Below the pieces are notes generated by a model, which saw only the letters and a program-made list of their open reading frames with translations, had not been told where the DNA came from and ran no database searches. This document shows, in pieces, positions 55,401 to 64,000 of a stretch of DNA of 64,000 nucleotides (position 1 is the first letter of the stretch; every line of letters begins with the position of its first letter). Location: assembly GCA_963930655.1 (NCBI GenBank), contig OZ005613.1:7758501-7822500 (forward strand), in the 5' to 3' direction. This DNA comes from Myrica gale (taxonomy: Eukaryota; Streptophyta; Magnoliopsida; Fagales; Myricaceae). Made by a program: the position numbers and the translations under genes.

Positions 55401-57177
55401 GCTTTGTAAAGGTTCCTTAGCACCCGGGAAGCTAAGGTGTATTTGCTGTTGGACAATAGTGAAGGAAGCCCAAGAAAGTCAATTGCCTTGGGGGTGGACG
55501 TAGGCAAGTGTTGGCCGAACCACCTAAAAATACGGTGTTATCTCTCTAACTCTATCTCTCTTATTGTTTGTCTCATATCCATAATGTTTGTGCTTTAAGC
55601 TTTATCATTCATTGCTTATAGTTGCTTAGCCTTAAACACATTCAGAATTTCAGTTTTATTTGTTAAAACGGAGTATCTTTTAGATCTGTATTTTTGTCAA
55701 AAAGGGGTAAAGTTTTTATAAAACACAATTCACCCCCTCTTGGGTTGTCATTTAGACTCACACTATGTTTATTTTTTGGATAGAGGTTGAATCAAATTTT
55801 TGAATTTAAAGGTACTGATATGGAGATGTTATCTATATTTGAATTTAAAGGTTTGAATAGAGATTTCATCTAGGATTTTAATTTAAAGGTTAAGATGTTC
55901 ATAAAGATTATTCTTCGATTTGAATTTGAAAGATAAAGATAAGGATCTTATATTTGAAATTAAAAGAGATGGATATAGATATCTTTAAATTTTAAAAGTT
56001 GGAGATCGTGGTTTATAAATGGTCACTGAGAATGTTTATTAGAGACCAAAATTTGGATTGAGATTGTGCTACTAGTTTCCGAGAGATTGTTCTGCAATTA
56101 TGGGAGAAGCTTTAATGATTGGTTAAGCGTTCGCGATAAGTGGTTGTTCAATGAGATTTTGAACGTGCACCGTATTTTATATGGTTTTTATGTATTATTT
56201 GGGGAACTGAATAAATTTTTGGATAAAATGAGATTGTTGAGATTTTCGTGAAACTGTATTGAAATATTTATAGCTTTTATTGGTAAGCATACTGTGAAAA
56301 TTGTCCTTGCGCTGACGATATATCTATGTGGTCTGTGTGACCAATTTGATACCCCTCGTAGTATTTGGAGCTCTTTGTGGCCTGAAGGTCTGTGTGGCCT
56401 AATATTTGGAGGTCTTTGTGGCCTGGAGGTTAGTGTGACCATTGGTGATTTTCCTGGAGGTTGTGTTAAAATTGTCTTTTCTCCAACCCCCATTGACTTA
56501 CTACTTACTGAGCTAGTCGTAGTTCACCTCTTATTCTCATATTTTTCAGAGTTGACAGAATTAAAGAAGTTCGAGGAGGTTCAGATATATTTGTGTTTCG
56601 AAGGCGTGTTTTGCAAGAGTACTTTGGGAGATCAGTGTTGTGGAATTCGATATTGTACTATTTTGGATATATTCATCGATTTTGGAAATATCAGATATGC
56701 TAATGTAAATTTTAGTGTTCAGATTGATATTTTTGGGTCTTTTTACGGTTTATGAAAATTTTGCTGAGGTTGTACAAAATTAGTTTAGAAATATTGGGAC
56801 CTCGATAAATGATTATCCACGGTGAAAAAACCTTATTTTATACAAAAATATTTCATTGTGGAATTTGGGCCTGGGGCGTTACATGGAAACACCCGAGTTT
56901 GCAATAGAAAAGGTATAGATAGCCAATAAAGCCCTGGGAAACACATTGGCTATGTGATTTGAGGTACAAACACATGGTTTTGTAGTCAACTACCCTATAT
57001 TAATAAGCCCTTGCAACTTTGCTGACGGCTGGTGTTCAAGCCATTGTAATTGCCCAAAACAAGCCCTTCTGAAGAGTGGAAATAAATAATCAAGAAAACA
57101 CATCCCACCATCAAAAACGAGATGTTCAAGAAAATGAGATAATTATTCTTGATGGAAACAGAAACTAAGGAAACCAT

Positions 57178-59697
57178 CCCAGAAAATCCACCGAATTGAA
57201 CTTCACGCTTGGAATAAGTCAGAAATCCTTGTGATTAAGATATTGGGTATATAAATCAGGCCAACTGCTTAATCTAAGACAGCTTTGTTCGCCAAATTTG
57301 GATAAGACTGGTCAAGAAAAAGGCATAAAATCGTGGAAAACTAACCTCTGCTGGAGCTGATTGCGGTTTGTGCTCGATGACAGCAAAACTTGCTGACAGA
57401 AAAACCATTGAAGATTCTTGCTCAGTGAAGAAAACATAAACAAAACAAAATAAAAAGCATTGAAATTTGAAGACGTCTATAATATTGGGATTCGTTATTT
57501 GTGGACTCCACTGTCACACTTGTCTCGTAGTTGAACCACCTCCTTGAATAAAGAAAAGGAGGGGACGTTCAGGTTGTGTTTGTGTTGTAATATTTTTGGT
57601 ATGAAAATATGTGTTGGTATTGAGTTTAGTGAAAAGTTGAAGAGAGAGGTAATTTTTTATATTTTTTGTAGGAAGATAGAGAGATTATATTGAAGTATTT
57701 TATTAGGAGAGAGATAAAATTTTGAAAAAAAATTAAGGTTGCAAACGCAGCCTCAGTTAAATAGTGTACGTGGCAATTGGTCAGATGACCCACGCATGGG
57801 GATGTGAAGCATCTGTAGAAGATACCGATTAGACAAGAATTTTAATCAAAATCTACAAAAAAAAAAAAAAAAAAAAGGACTACAGAAACCCTTCTTTCTT
57901 CCCCATTTCCCTTTTTACCACATCCATCTTTAAACCTTTTCCTTCTTTTGTGAGGCCCATTTCTGATACGCACGCGGCATGTTCTGATTGGTGCAAACAA
58001 ACATCAACAATGTACCTACCGTGACATATATACTTTTTCTCTACTCTTTAATCTTGCTCGGAAAAAATCACAGCTCCTTGTCCTTACCCTACCATTTTTG
58101 CGCTTCTGACTGTGGGTCGGTTGTCGATGCACCATGATTGAGACCGAGATATTTGTCCCTATTTCTTCAATTATTTTGAAAACACCCTCAAGCAATGGCG
58201 CCTGCACAAGGGCCGGCTGCGGGCTGGAGAAGAATGCCTCCCCCATTCAAGAAGTGTGTGGATAGGGTGTATGGCCAAAAATAAATGAGAAGCAATTGAG
58301 CGTCGCAAGCGCCGGCGTGCATAAAGGGTATAGTGGAGCTGGCGCTTTGACTTTTCCAACCCGCCAATAAGTGTCAGTTTCTAAAGATTACTGCTCTTTT
58401 CATCCTTTTAAAAAGATATCATCCCATCGTTATCCTCCTTTTCTTTTCATAAAAAGTTAAAACAGCTTTCAAAACTATTCACATTCCAGAAGGCATACAC
58501 TACAAAATCTTACGAAAAGATTTCTTCCACACATACATCATCACTTCCACAGACCCAAAAAGATATATTTCAAAAAATTTCAAGTATCTTTTTTAATGGA
58601 TTCAATCACTTTTACAAACATCGAAGAAGATATAGTTCAAAATGATTGCAGAGGAAAAAAAAACCCAAAAAAATTGCTATTCAAACCAAAGCAAATTAGT
58701 TTCAACTTCATTTTGTCTCGAAAGTTTAAATTATGCTTTTTTAATTGTACAATTTAGTAAAATTTTAGTAAAATGGCAAGAGTCGATAAAAAGGTGGTGT
58801 GGGAAAAAAAAGTTGACGAAACAATTGAAGACATAAATTTTTGTAATAATTATAAGATTTTGGTTTTTGTAAATGTCATAGATAAAGTAATCAGAGTTAA
58901 AGAGATGAGGTGAGAAGAAAAAGAAAAAAGAAAAAAAAAGAAAAGAAAAGCTTTAGAGTATCACTGCCAACTTTCAAGAACAAACCAAAGTAGATCGATT
59001 TGTTTGATGTCATGACTGCAGTCTGCTTATTGATTTCTTTTCCCTTCTCTTTGTAACGTTCTACATTATAAACCTTAGCGGATAGTTTAAGATCTCTTGA
59101 AATTGAGGAGTACCTTCATCCTTTGTTGTTTTCACAAGGCAACAAGAATATGCCTGCATCTGCATGGCACGCACGGACTAACCAAGAATCCAAGCAAAAC
59201 CCTTTCGAGCCTTAGCGTAAGTAGGAAAGCAAACCTGCAGGATCAGTTACCCTGTAATTCTCTCAAGAGTTATGGATGCTGTCAAGTCCAACAATGGTGA
59301 AAGGATAGCTCCGTCTTTTTTGATTGCGTCTTAATTAATGCTTATGCTTTCTAGGCAGTAACCCTGTATTGGAAAGTGACGCTGAAGGTGACTCTGATTT
59401 TGGGATATTCTGCTGAGTTACCAATCTATCTGTCTTTTCCTCTTCTTTACCAGCTACATGTCGTCTTCATCACTTTTCTGATATCTCCACTTCAGCTCGA
59501 TAAAGAAGTTTCAACTAAAGCAGCGTGCTTCTTCCGCTCTAATCTCTGACTATTCAAGAACTATAAGGAGAAGGAATAGGTCTGAACAAAAACACCAATC
59601 TTTTTTATTTTTTTCTAAGAAATTGTAAGTTTTCGTTTCGTAGTGGAGAATATATTGGACCTCCAAAGTCCGCTACATTTAAGACCTGTACACAAAC
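57178..59697 (+). other. Upstream flank of CCX pseudogene and unassigned region
   Basis: 57178-57560 is probably the former promoter/leader of the CCX pseudogene. An A(19-21) run is at 57857-57877. Short ORFs at 58016-58359 (minus), 58642-58836 and 59097-59300 lack recognisable domains. I see no mobile-element end in this stretch. Confidence 0.5.
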
Positions 59698-60158
59698 CAG
59701 GGCTAGCTCAAGTCAAATGGAGACACAAGGCCGTATAAGTTAGTAGGACTTTTATCTAAATTTGAATATAAAATTATCTGAAAAGTATTAAATTTAATAT
59801 AAAATATTCAAATGCCCCATAAATTATTTTTTGTAGGGCTCTCATACATGACATCAAGGTCTCATAACTTGCATAGTTAAGAAATTTATACGACATTTTT
59901 TTTTCTCTTTGAGCGAAGTTCAAATATTTGAAAAATAATTAGAAGGAATAGGAGAAACATATCAGATGTGCAAAAAGAAAATCCACTCAAGATAAAAAAA
60001 TATGAAAAAATTGCATCTTGCCATTCCTTTTTTATTTTTTTTCTTAGATCAGTTGTCTTTTTATTTCTTGGGTCATTTACAATTAATTATGAGACTTTGC
60101 TTAGTGCGAAGACTTAGGCTATCGCCTAATTAGTTGTTATACCCTTGAACCGGCCCTG
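59698..60158 (+). mobile_element. Probable hAT-like MITE, 461 bp
   Basis: The left end CAGGGCTAGCTCAAG and the reversed right end CAGGGCCGGTTCAAGGG match imperfectly and resemble hAT terminal repeats. No target duplication is preserved. The right-end word 'ttgaaccggccctgacttttcagctt' occurs again at 60214-60239, so the border may have been duplicated. Confidence 0.5.
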
Positions 60159-60239
60159 ACTTTTCAGCTTATTGGATGAAAAAATTTGCTCTCACGAAAA
60201 GCCACCACATGGTTGAACCGGCCCTGACTTTTCAGCTTG
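60144..60239 (+). repeat. Direct repeat of 26 bp, 69 bp apart
   Basis: 'ttgaaccggccctgactttt' plus 'cagctt' at 60145-60170 and 60214-60239, identical. It spans the right edge of the hAT-like MITE. Confidence 0.8.
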
Positions 60240-61498
60240 GTAATTTTTAGGAAACTCGTCACCTTAACCAAGAGACATGAGTTGAACCATTTGTTTTCAA
60301 ACAATCACAATCTCAAACAGCTCCTTTGTTTGACTAAACCGAGTTTATCTAAAAAAAATTCCTTTATAAATTCTCGAGTGATAAAGGATTTGAATTACCT
60401 TAATAGAATTCAACTTCTCAATAACAAAAATTTCTACGAGAGAGGCAGATCATATGAATGAAATTGGTATCACAAGAACTGTTAGGATGCTGAAAGTGTT
60501 GATTATTGGTTTGTTTTATGCATTGCAAGCAAATGGGTATCCTCCTCCATTTCCCTTTCACGTTCTCTCTTCCAGTCCAAACGTTGATGGTCACTTCTTC
60601 GATCATTGCTACGATAAACAATACAAGAAAACCGGTTCATCAGCTATTGTATTGGGTGACAAAACCGGTTTGTCACCTAAAGCCCGTCAGCCAAGGTTTT
60701 AGGTGACGATTTTTGTGTTCTGTCACTCGAAACCGTTCGGCCGGTTTAGAATAAACTGTCCGAACGGTTTGTGCCATAGTGACGAAATTGAAAATCATCA
60801 TGCCCAGTAAAATCCATCCGTTTGCGTGAGCTGTGCGAATGTACTCTCTATACTTTTAGATAGCTGATGCGAACAGTTAGTCCAATGTGACGAAATGAAT
60901 TTTGTCATCTACAAGCTGTGCGCACGGATGCATAACATTGTCCGAACGGTAATATATAACGTTCAGACTCTTTCATTAAGACGTCCGCACCGTTGTTTCA
61001 TTTATGACGAAAAGTTTTTTATCATCTCAAACTCTGGTCGAACCATTACGTATACAGTTCGGACGCTTGTTCCGTTGAAAACGATCGAACGTGTTGGTGT
61101 ATCGTGCGCACAGTTTCTTATTTAAAGACTATGTGGACGCGAGAACAACCGTTCGGACGGAAGAAGACGGATAGATATGCGTGTGCACGTTATTGATGTA
61201 AAAGAATCGTGCGGACGACATTTTTTACCGTTAGAACGGTTTTCTATATATTTGAATTAATTTAATTAAAAATTCAAAAATAATATAAATATAAAGATAT
61301 TCACTGCTCATAACATAATAAAATATCTCCAAATATGCAATTGTTATTAAAGTAAATAAAATACATAATCGATAAGTACTAAAAAGTAGTAAAAATACAT
61401 AAATCTACCCAAATTTTCGTTTGGGTGTCGAACAAGATTGCACCTGTCTGATCTGCTCCATCAGCTGCTCACGCATCTGCTCCGCCATTAGTTGCATC

Positions 61499-61717
61499 CT
61501 CTATTCTTGTTGTTCCACTAGGTTCCTTTTCGCTCCCTCATCATCTTCTGGTGCTCTTCGTCTTTTTTCCGTTGCTGCTCCGCCATCATCTCTTCGTCTT
61601 TCTTTCGTTGCTGCTCCTCCATCATCTGCAGATGATCTCGCATTGTCTACACCATATCTGACCGTTTGACCAGAAGCGCTTCATCAGCCTGGCCGTTGGT
61701 ACATGGACGCTTGCTCA
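61499..61717 (-). pseudogene. Fused ORF: plant-transposon-protein start joined to PF03004-like coiled coil
   Basis: From the ATG at 61717 (minus) the frame reads 'MSKRPCTNGQADE', then directly 'ALLVKRSDMV', a TAG, and in the same frame 'TMRDHLQMMEEQQRKKDEE' and 'MRERKGT'. The first part equals the start of the ORF at 37870; the second equals the last exon region from about 42089. The junction lies at a shared GAAG (37906-37909 and 42086-42089 in the longer copy). The TAG after 23 codons limits the product, though the two parts remain in one frame. Confidence 0.75.
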
Positions 61718-63154
61718 TTTTTTGAGAATCTGCACGAAAATAAGTTGGCACGGTTAGAAAAACGTTCAAACTCAAATAACATCGTTCGAACACTAATAAT
61801 ACCGTCTGGAATTATACGTGAAGCGTCCGAACATTATCAAAACGTCAACGTATCCATTTTGAAAGTCTAAAAAGCGTCTGAACAGCTCTGGATATTCGTC
61901 CGAACCCAAAACATTAAAATGTCTGGACTGCATTGAAAAAGAGTCCAGACACAATCAAAATGACAACGTATAACTATAGGCATATTATCAGGCGTCCGAA
62001 TGTACAACAGAGAATTAACCTTTATATATAGCATCCAGACAACATCAAAACAAAAATGTCTAGCACCGAATGACTTCGGAAAGAGTCTGAACGACCTAAG
62101 AAATCGTTCGAACAACTCAAGAACGCGTCCGGACGACTCAATAAAGTGTGGAGACGCTTTTTGGAGGAGGAACGAGTTAACTCAGCTATGGCATCATCCC
62201 GCCACCTTCCCCACACGCCCAAAAATACAAATCAATACACTTAAAACAAACCTAAGACTTAACACAATCAATTTCTACATAAAAATCAATCAAAAAACAC
62301 AATATACTATGCAAAAAATGTAATTGAAATTCTATACGTAAAACTATAAAAAAAATATAATTTTACCATTAAAATCTTGTTAAAAGTAAGCAAAACATAC
62401 CTGGATGTGATTACATCCACGAAAGAGTGATATTACGTCAAAATTTGTCAAGAAAAAACTTGAGTTTTGAGAAAAAAAATTTTAGGAGAAATGGTTCGGT
62501 ATTTGTGAAAATGCCGAATTATTCGATTTTTTAAAATACGTCGCTAGTGTCTGGACTCCAAGCATGCAGTCCGGACGCCTTTTTGCACATGTGGCCCAAT
62601 CAACGAACTTCGTATTAAATGCCAAAATTTAAACTGTTTAAAATGATTCGGCACAATAAACACGTACGAACATTTTTTCATGTCGTGCGAACAGATTTCC
62701 TATGAATTGGCGCGACGTGGAAGCGCACATTTAGCTGAATAAACGACGAATATCATCCGAAAGTCTATAAAGGGTTTAGAGTGTGACAACCATTATCAAC
62801 TTTCGTATAATGCAAACACGTGTACGCCATGCGAAGGTTACAGGAACATCCGAATGGTATCCTAAATTGTACCAACGCCAACATCGTTTACTATGAGGTG
62901 TGATATAGGAGTCAAGACGCCATTTGACATCGTCCGAACGTCTAACAGATATATTTCGCATGTTAAATTCACTAAATTTACTTTACTTCACAAAACTTAA
63001 TTTATTTAAATGATTTAATTTACGTCATAAATTTATTTCACTTAATTTAATTTACTTCATTCAATTCAACACAATGTAATTTGGCACAAATATTTAACAT
63101 AATTTATTTATTTTGAATACATAAAAAAATATAGTTAGACATACTTTTATATTA

Positions 63155-63601
63155 GGGTTAAATGCATGTCATGCCCCTGTGGTATGCGGTAATAGCAAAT
63201 ATGCCCCTGAGATAAACAAAGTCCTTTTCATACCCCTGAGGTATACATTCAGGAGCGAATATGCCCTTCCGTTATGTGCCGTTTGAAACACTAACGGTAA
63301 ATGCTGACGTGTTAAAATTCGACACGTCAGCACAATCACAACTCGACACCTGGCATTTACAAAATTTCAAAAAAAAAAAAAGGATCTGGGCTCCCTTCGC
63401 CGCTCGGGGGTTCTCCCCCTGTTGGTGCTGACGTGTCGAATTTTGCACGTCAGCATTTACCGTTAGTGTTTCAAACGGCACATAACAGAAGGACATATTC
63501 GCTCCTGAATGTATACCTCAGGGGTATGAAAAGTACTTTTTTACCTCAGGGGCATATTTGCTATTACCACATACCACAGGGGCATGACATGCATTTAACC
63601 C
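63155..63601 (+). mobile_element. Mutator-like fold-back MITE, 447 bp
   Basis: Ends GGGTTAAATGCATGTCATG and its exact inverse. The arms match for about 180 bases ('cctgaggtatacattcaggagcg', 'gtgccgtttgaaacactaacgg') around a short centre with 'gggctcccttcgccgctcgg'. It is flanked by a perfect 9-bp duplication TTTATATTA (63146-63154 and 63602-63610). The ORFs at 63272-63496 and 63433-63624 are the two arms read as protein. Confidence 0.93.
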
Positions 63602-64000
63602 TTTATATTAAATATCCGTTATAACTAATCACCAATTTAATTGTAATTACAAGCTAATTACTCTAACAGTTACAATCTAATTACACTAACCGTTCTGTTA
63701 GTGTAATCACTCATTTAATTTTACTAATTATCCGTTTAAATTTTAATAAATTTAATCTTGTGAAAAAACATAAGTAATATAAAATATAAAAATAATCCAA
63801 ATACCGAACGAAAAGCACAATCATAATGTCTAGTACAAGCCAGAAATGGTCTTTCAAATAATAAATAAATAATAGTGAAAAAGCATAAACAAAAGACTAG
63901 TCAAATCTCGAGCTGCCTCTAGCTCGTCCATATCTTGTCCGAGGGCATCACGAACATGCGACTGTCTGCAGCTGTATCGGAACGGTATGGATAGACTGGG

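Larger units (their letters stand above)
53922..55762 (+). mobile_element. Copia-type solo LTR inside the gypsy 3' LTR (1,841 bp)
   Basis: Starts TGTTAGCCC and ends GACTCACA, flanked by a perfect CTATG duplication (53917-53921 and 55763-55767). The sequence near its end ('ggacgtaggcaagtgttggccgaaccac' and 'attcaccccctcttggg') is typical of SIRE/Maximus-like copia LTRs. Tandem repeats lie at 54180-54605 and 55210-55395. The 81-codon ORF near 54707 is not a known protein. Confidence 0.9.
52188..56883 (+). mobile_element. Miniature Ty3-gypsy element inserted in CCX pseudogene
   Basis: 5' LTR 52188-53426 (first ~7 bases lost), PBS TGGTATCGGAGC at 53429, an interior of only about 420 bases, purine tract TAAAGGAGGGAAGA at 53832, then 3' LTR 53847-56883 (about 1.19 kb after removing an inserted solo LTR). 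LTRs begin TGTAATACCCCGTCCCG and end GCGTTACA. The interior keeps only the polyprotein tail ('acaaatttcgggtacgaaattt'). The LTRs differ at many positions, so this is an old insertion. Confidence 0.9.
50126..57177 (-). pseudogene. Cation/calcium exchanger (CCX) pseudogene split by two retrotransposon insertions
   Basis: Second CCX copy, opposite orientation, intronless. Read from 57177: 'MVSLVSVSIKNNYLIFLNIS' signal-anchor region, a frameshift near 57005, then 'CLYLKS' and 'QGFIGYLYLFYCKLGCF' up to 56884. Here a gypsy element (56883-52188) is inserted. Coding resumes at 52187 with 'FWLLVLFYLFGNTASEYFC', alpha-1 'LGNGAPD' at about 52045 and 'LPRRLTIPVVCEKRWSKPYA'. A TGA at 51170 follows 'LVSLGYL'. 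Still in frame come '[20 protein letters not shown]' (alpha-2) and '[18 protein letters not shown]' to 50992. A 622-bp solo LTR (50370-50991) comes next. The end is 'STWAKYPSCVEITKDPYLLE' to the stop at 50126. About 20-25 bases of the gene are missing at the 52187 junction. It cannot make a full exchanger. Confidence 0.93.
60619..64000 (-). mobile_element. CACTA element, second copy, inverted and internally deleted (runs off window)
   Basis: The low end CAATACAAGAAAACC is a worn CACTA terminus, followed by 'gggtgacaaaaccgg' and 'gtcacctaaagcccgtcag' units identical in style to 42380-42520. On the minus strand it then follows the 34725-42520 element backwards: coiled-coil tail of the PF03004-like gene (61440-61670), start of the plant-transposon-protein ORF (61717), promoter spacer, and at 63780-64000 the region matching 36060-36300. 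About 4.2 kb between the two ORF pieces is deleted. It also carries a MITE at 63155-63601. The other terminus lies beyond the window. Confidence 0.85.

Noticed and set aside
59097-59300. 67-codon ORF (MKLRSTFIL…) as a small gene
   Set aside because: No recognisable family, no supporting splice or promoter signals; alternative frames are equally plausible.
60454-60702. 82-codon ORF (MNEIGITRTV…) as a secreted peptide gene
   Set aside because: It has a hydrophobic start, but the 3' third lies in the CACTA terminus; no family recognised and a random ORF is likely.
63272-63624. Two ORFs in opposite directions near the right end
   Set aside because: They are the two arms of the 447-bp fold-back MITE.

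Overview
The window is plant nuclear DNA, most likely from a eudicot with a repeat-rich genome. The evidence is a plant-type intronless cation/calcium exchanger gene, a P-class pentatricopeptide-repeat (PPR) pseudogene, FAR1-type Mutator transposase, Ty1-copia and Ty3-gypsy LTR retrotransposons, and CACTA (En/Spm) transposons. I cannot name the species. I recognised no tRNA, rRNA or CRISPR. Nearly everything is layered mobile DNA. Only one protein-coding gene looks intact and cellular: the exchanger at 44474-46228 (+), which has a start-stop AUGUAA directly in front of its start codon.

Layout. 1-3751: gypsy-like LTR debris on the minus strand, with a cluster of short tandem repeats. 4860-11799: a decayed Rf-like PPR gene split cleanly by a complete Mutator-like element (6481-11359, TIRs of about 640-670 bp, 9-bp target duplication, FAR1-type transposase with stops). 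12524-16171: an internally deleted copia element with 5-bp target duplication TAGTT, whose LTRs each carry three tandem primer-binding-site units. 16425-23237: a minus-strand copia element carrying a 1.1 kb non-autonomous CACTA element. 23594-27488: a CACTA remnant with CGATCGATCG subterminal repeats and a broken ORF of the 'putative plant transposon protein' type, itself hit by a fold-back element. 27489-30017: a miniature gypsy element (minus), one LTR of which carries a MITE. 30015-32817: an AT-rich repeat and the right half of a CACTA element with GTTCGAAC motifs. 34725-42520: a nearly complete CACTA element with GTCCGGAC/GTTCGGAC motifs, two ORFs of the plant-transposon-protein type and a six-exon Ptta/En/Spm (PF03004-like) gene. 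42901-43361: a Mutator-like fold-back MITE.

44474-46228 and 50126-57177 form a tail-to-tail pair of cation/calcium exchanger (CCX) genes. The first is intact. The second is a pseudogene broken by a solo LTR (50370-50991, TSD CAAGG) and by a miniature gypsy element (52188-56883), whose 3' LTR is in turn split by a copia-type solo LTR (53922-55762, TSD CTATG). A hAT MITE (49050-49407, TSD CTTGCTAC) lies between the two genes. The right end (60619-64000) is a second, inverted copy of the 34725-42520 CACTA family. It has an internal deletion of about 4.2 kb that joins two ORFs at a GAAG microhomology, and it carries a 447-bp Mutator-like MITE with a perfect 9-bp TSD.

The window is mainly useful as a dated record of nested insertions with many exact junctions. 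Points worth a second look are the LTR-internal PBS array, the self-complementary 8-mer that differs between CACTA families, the deletion that fuses two transposon ORFs, the two near-empty gypsy elements with the same layout, and the AUGUAA before the CCX start.
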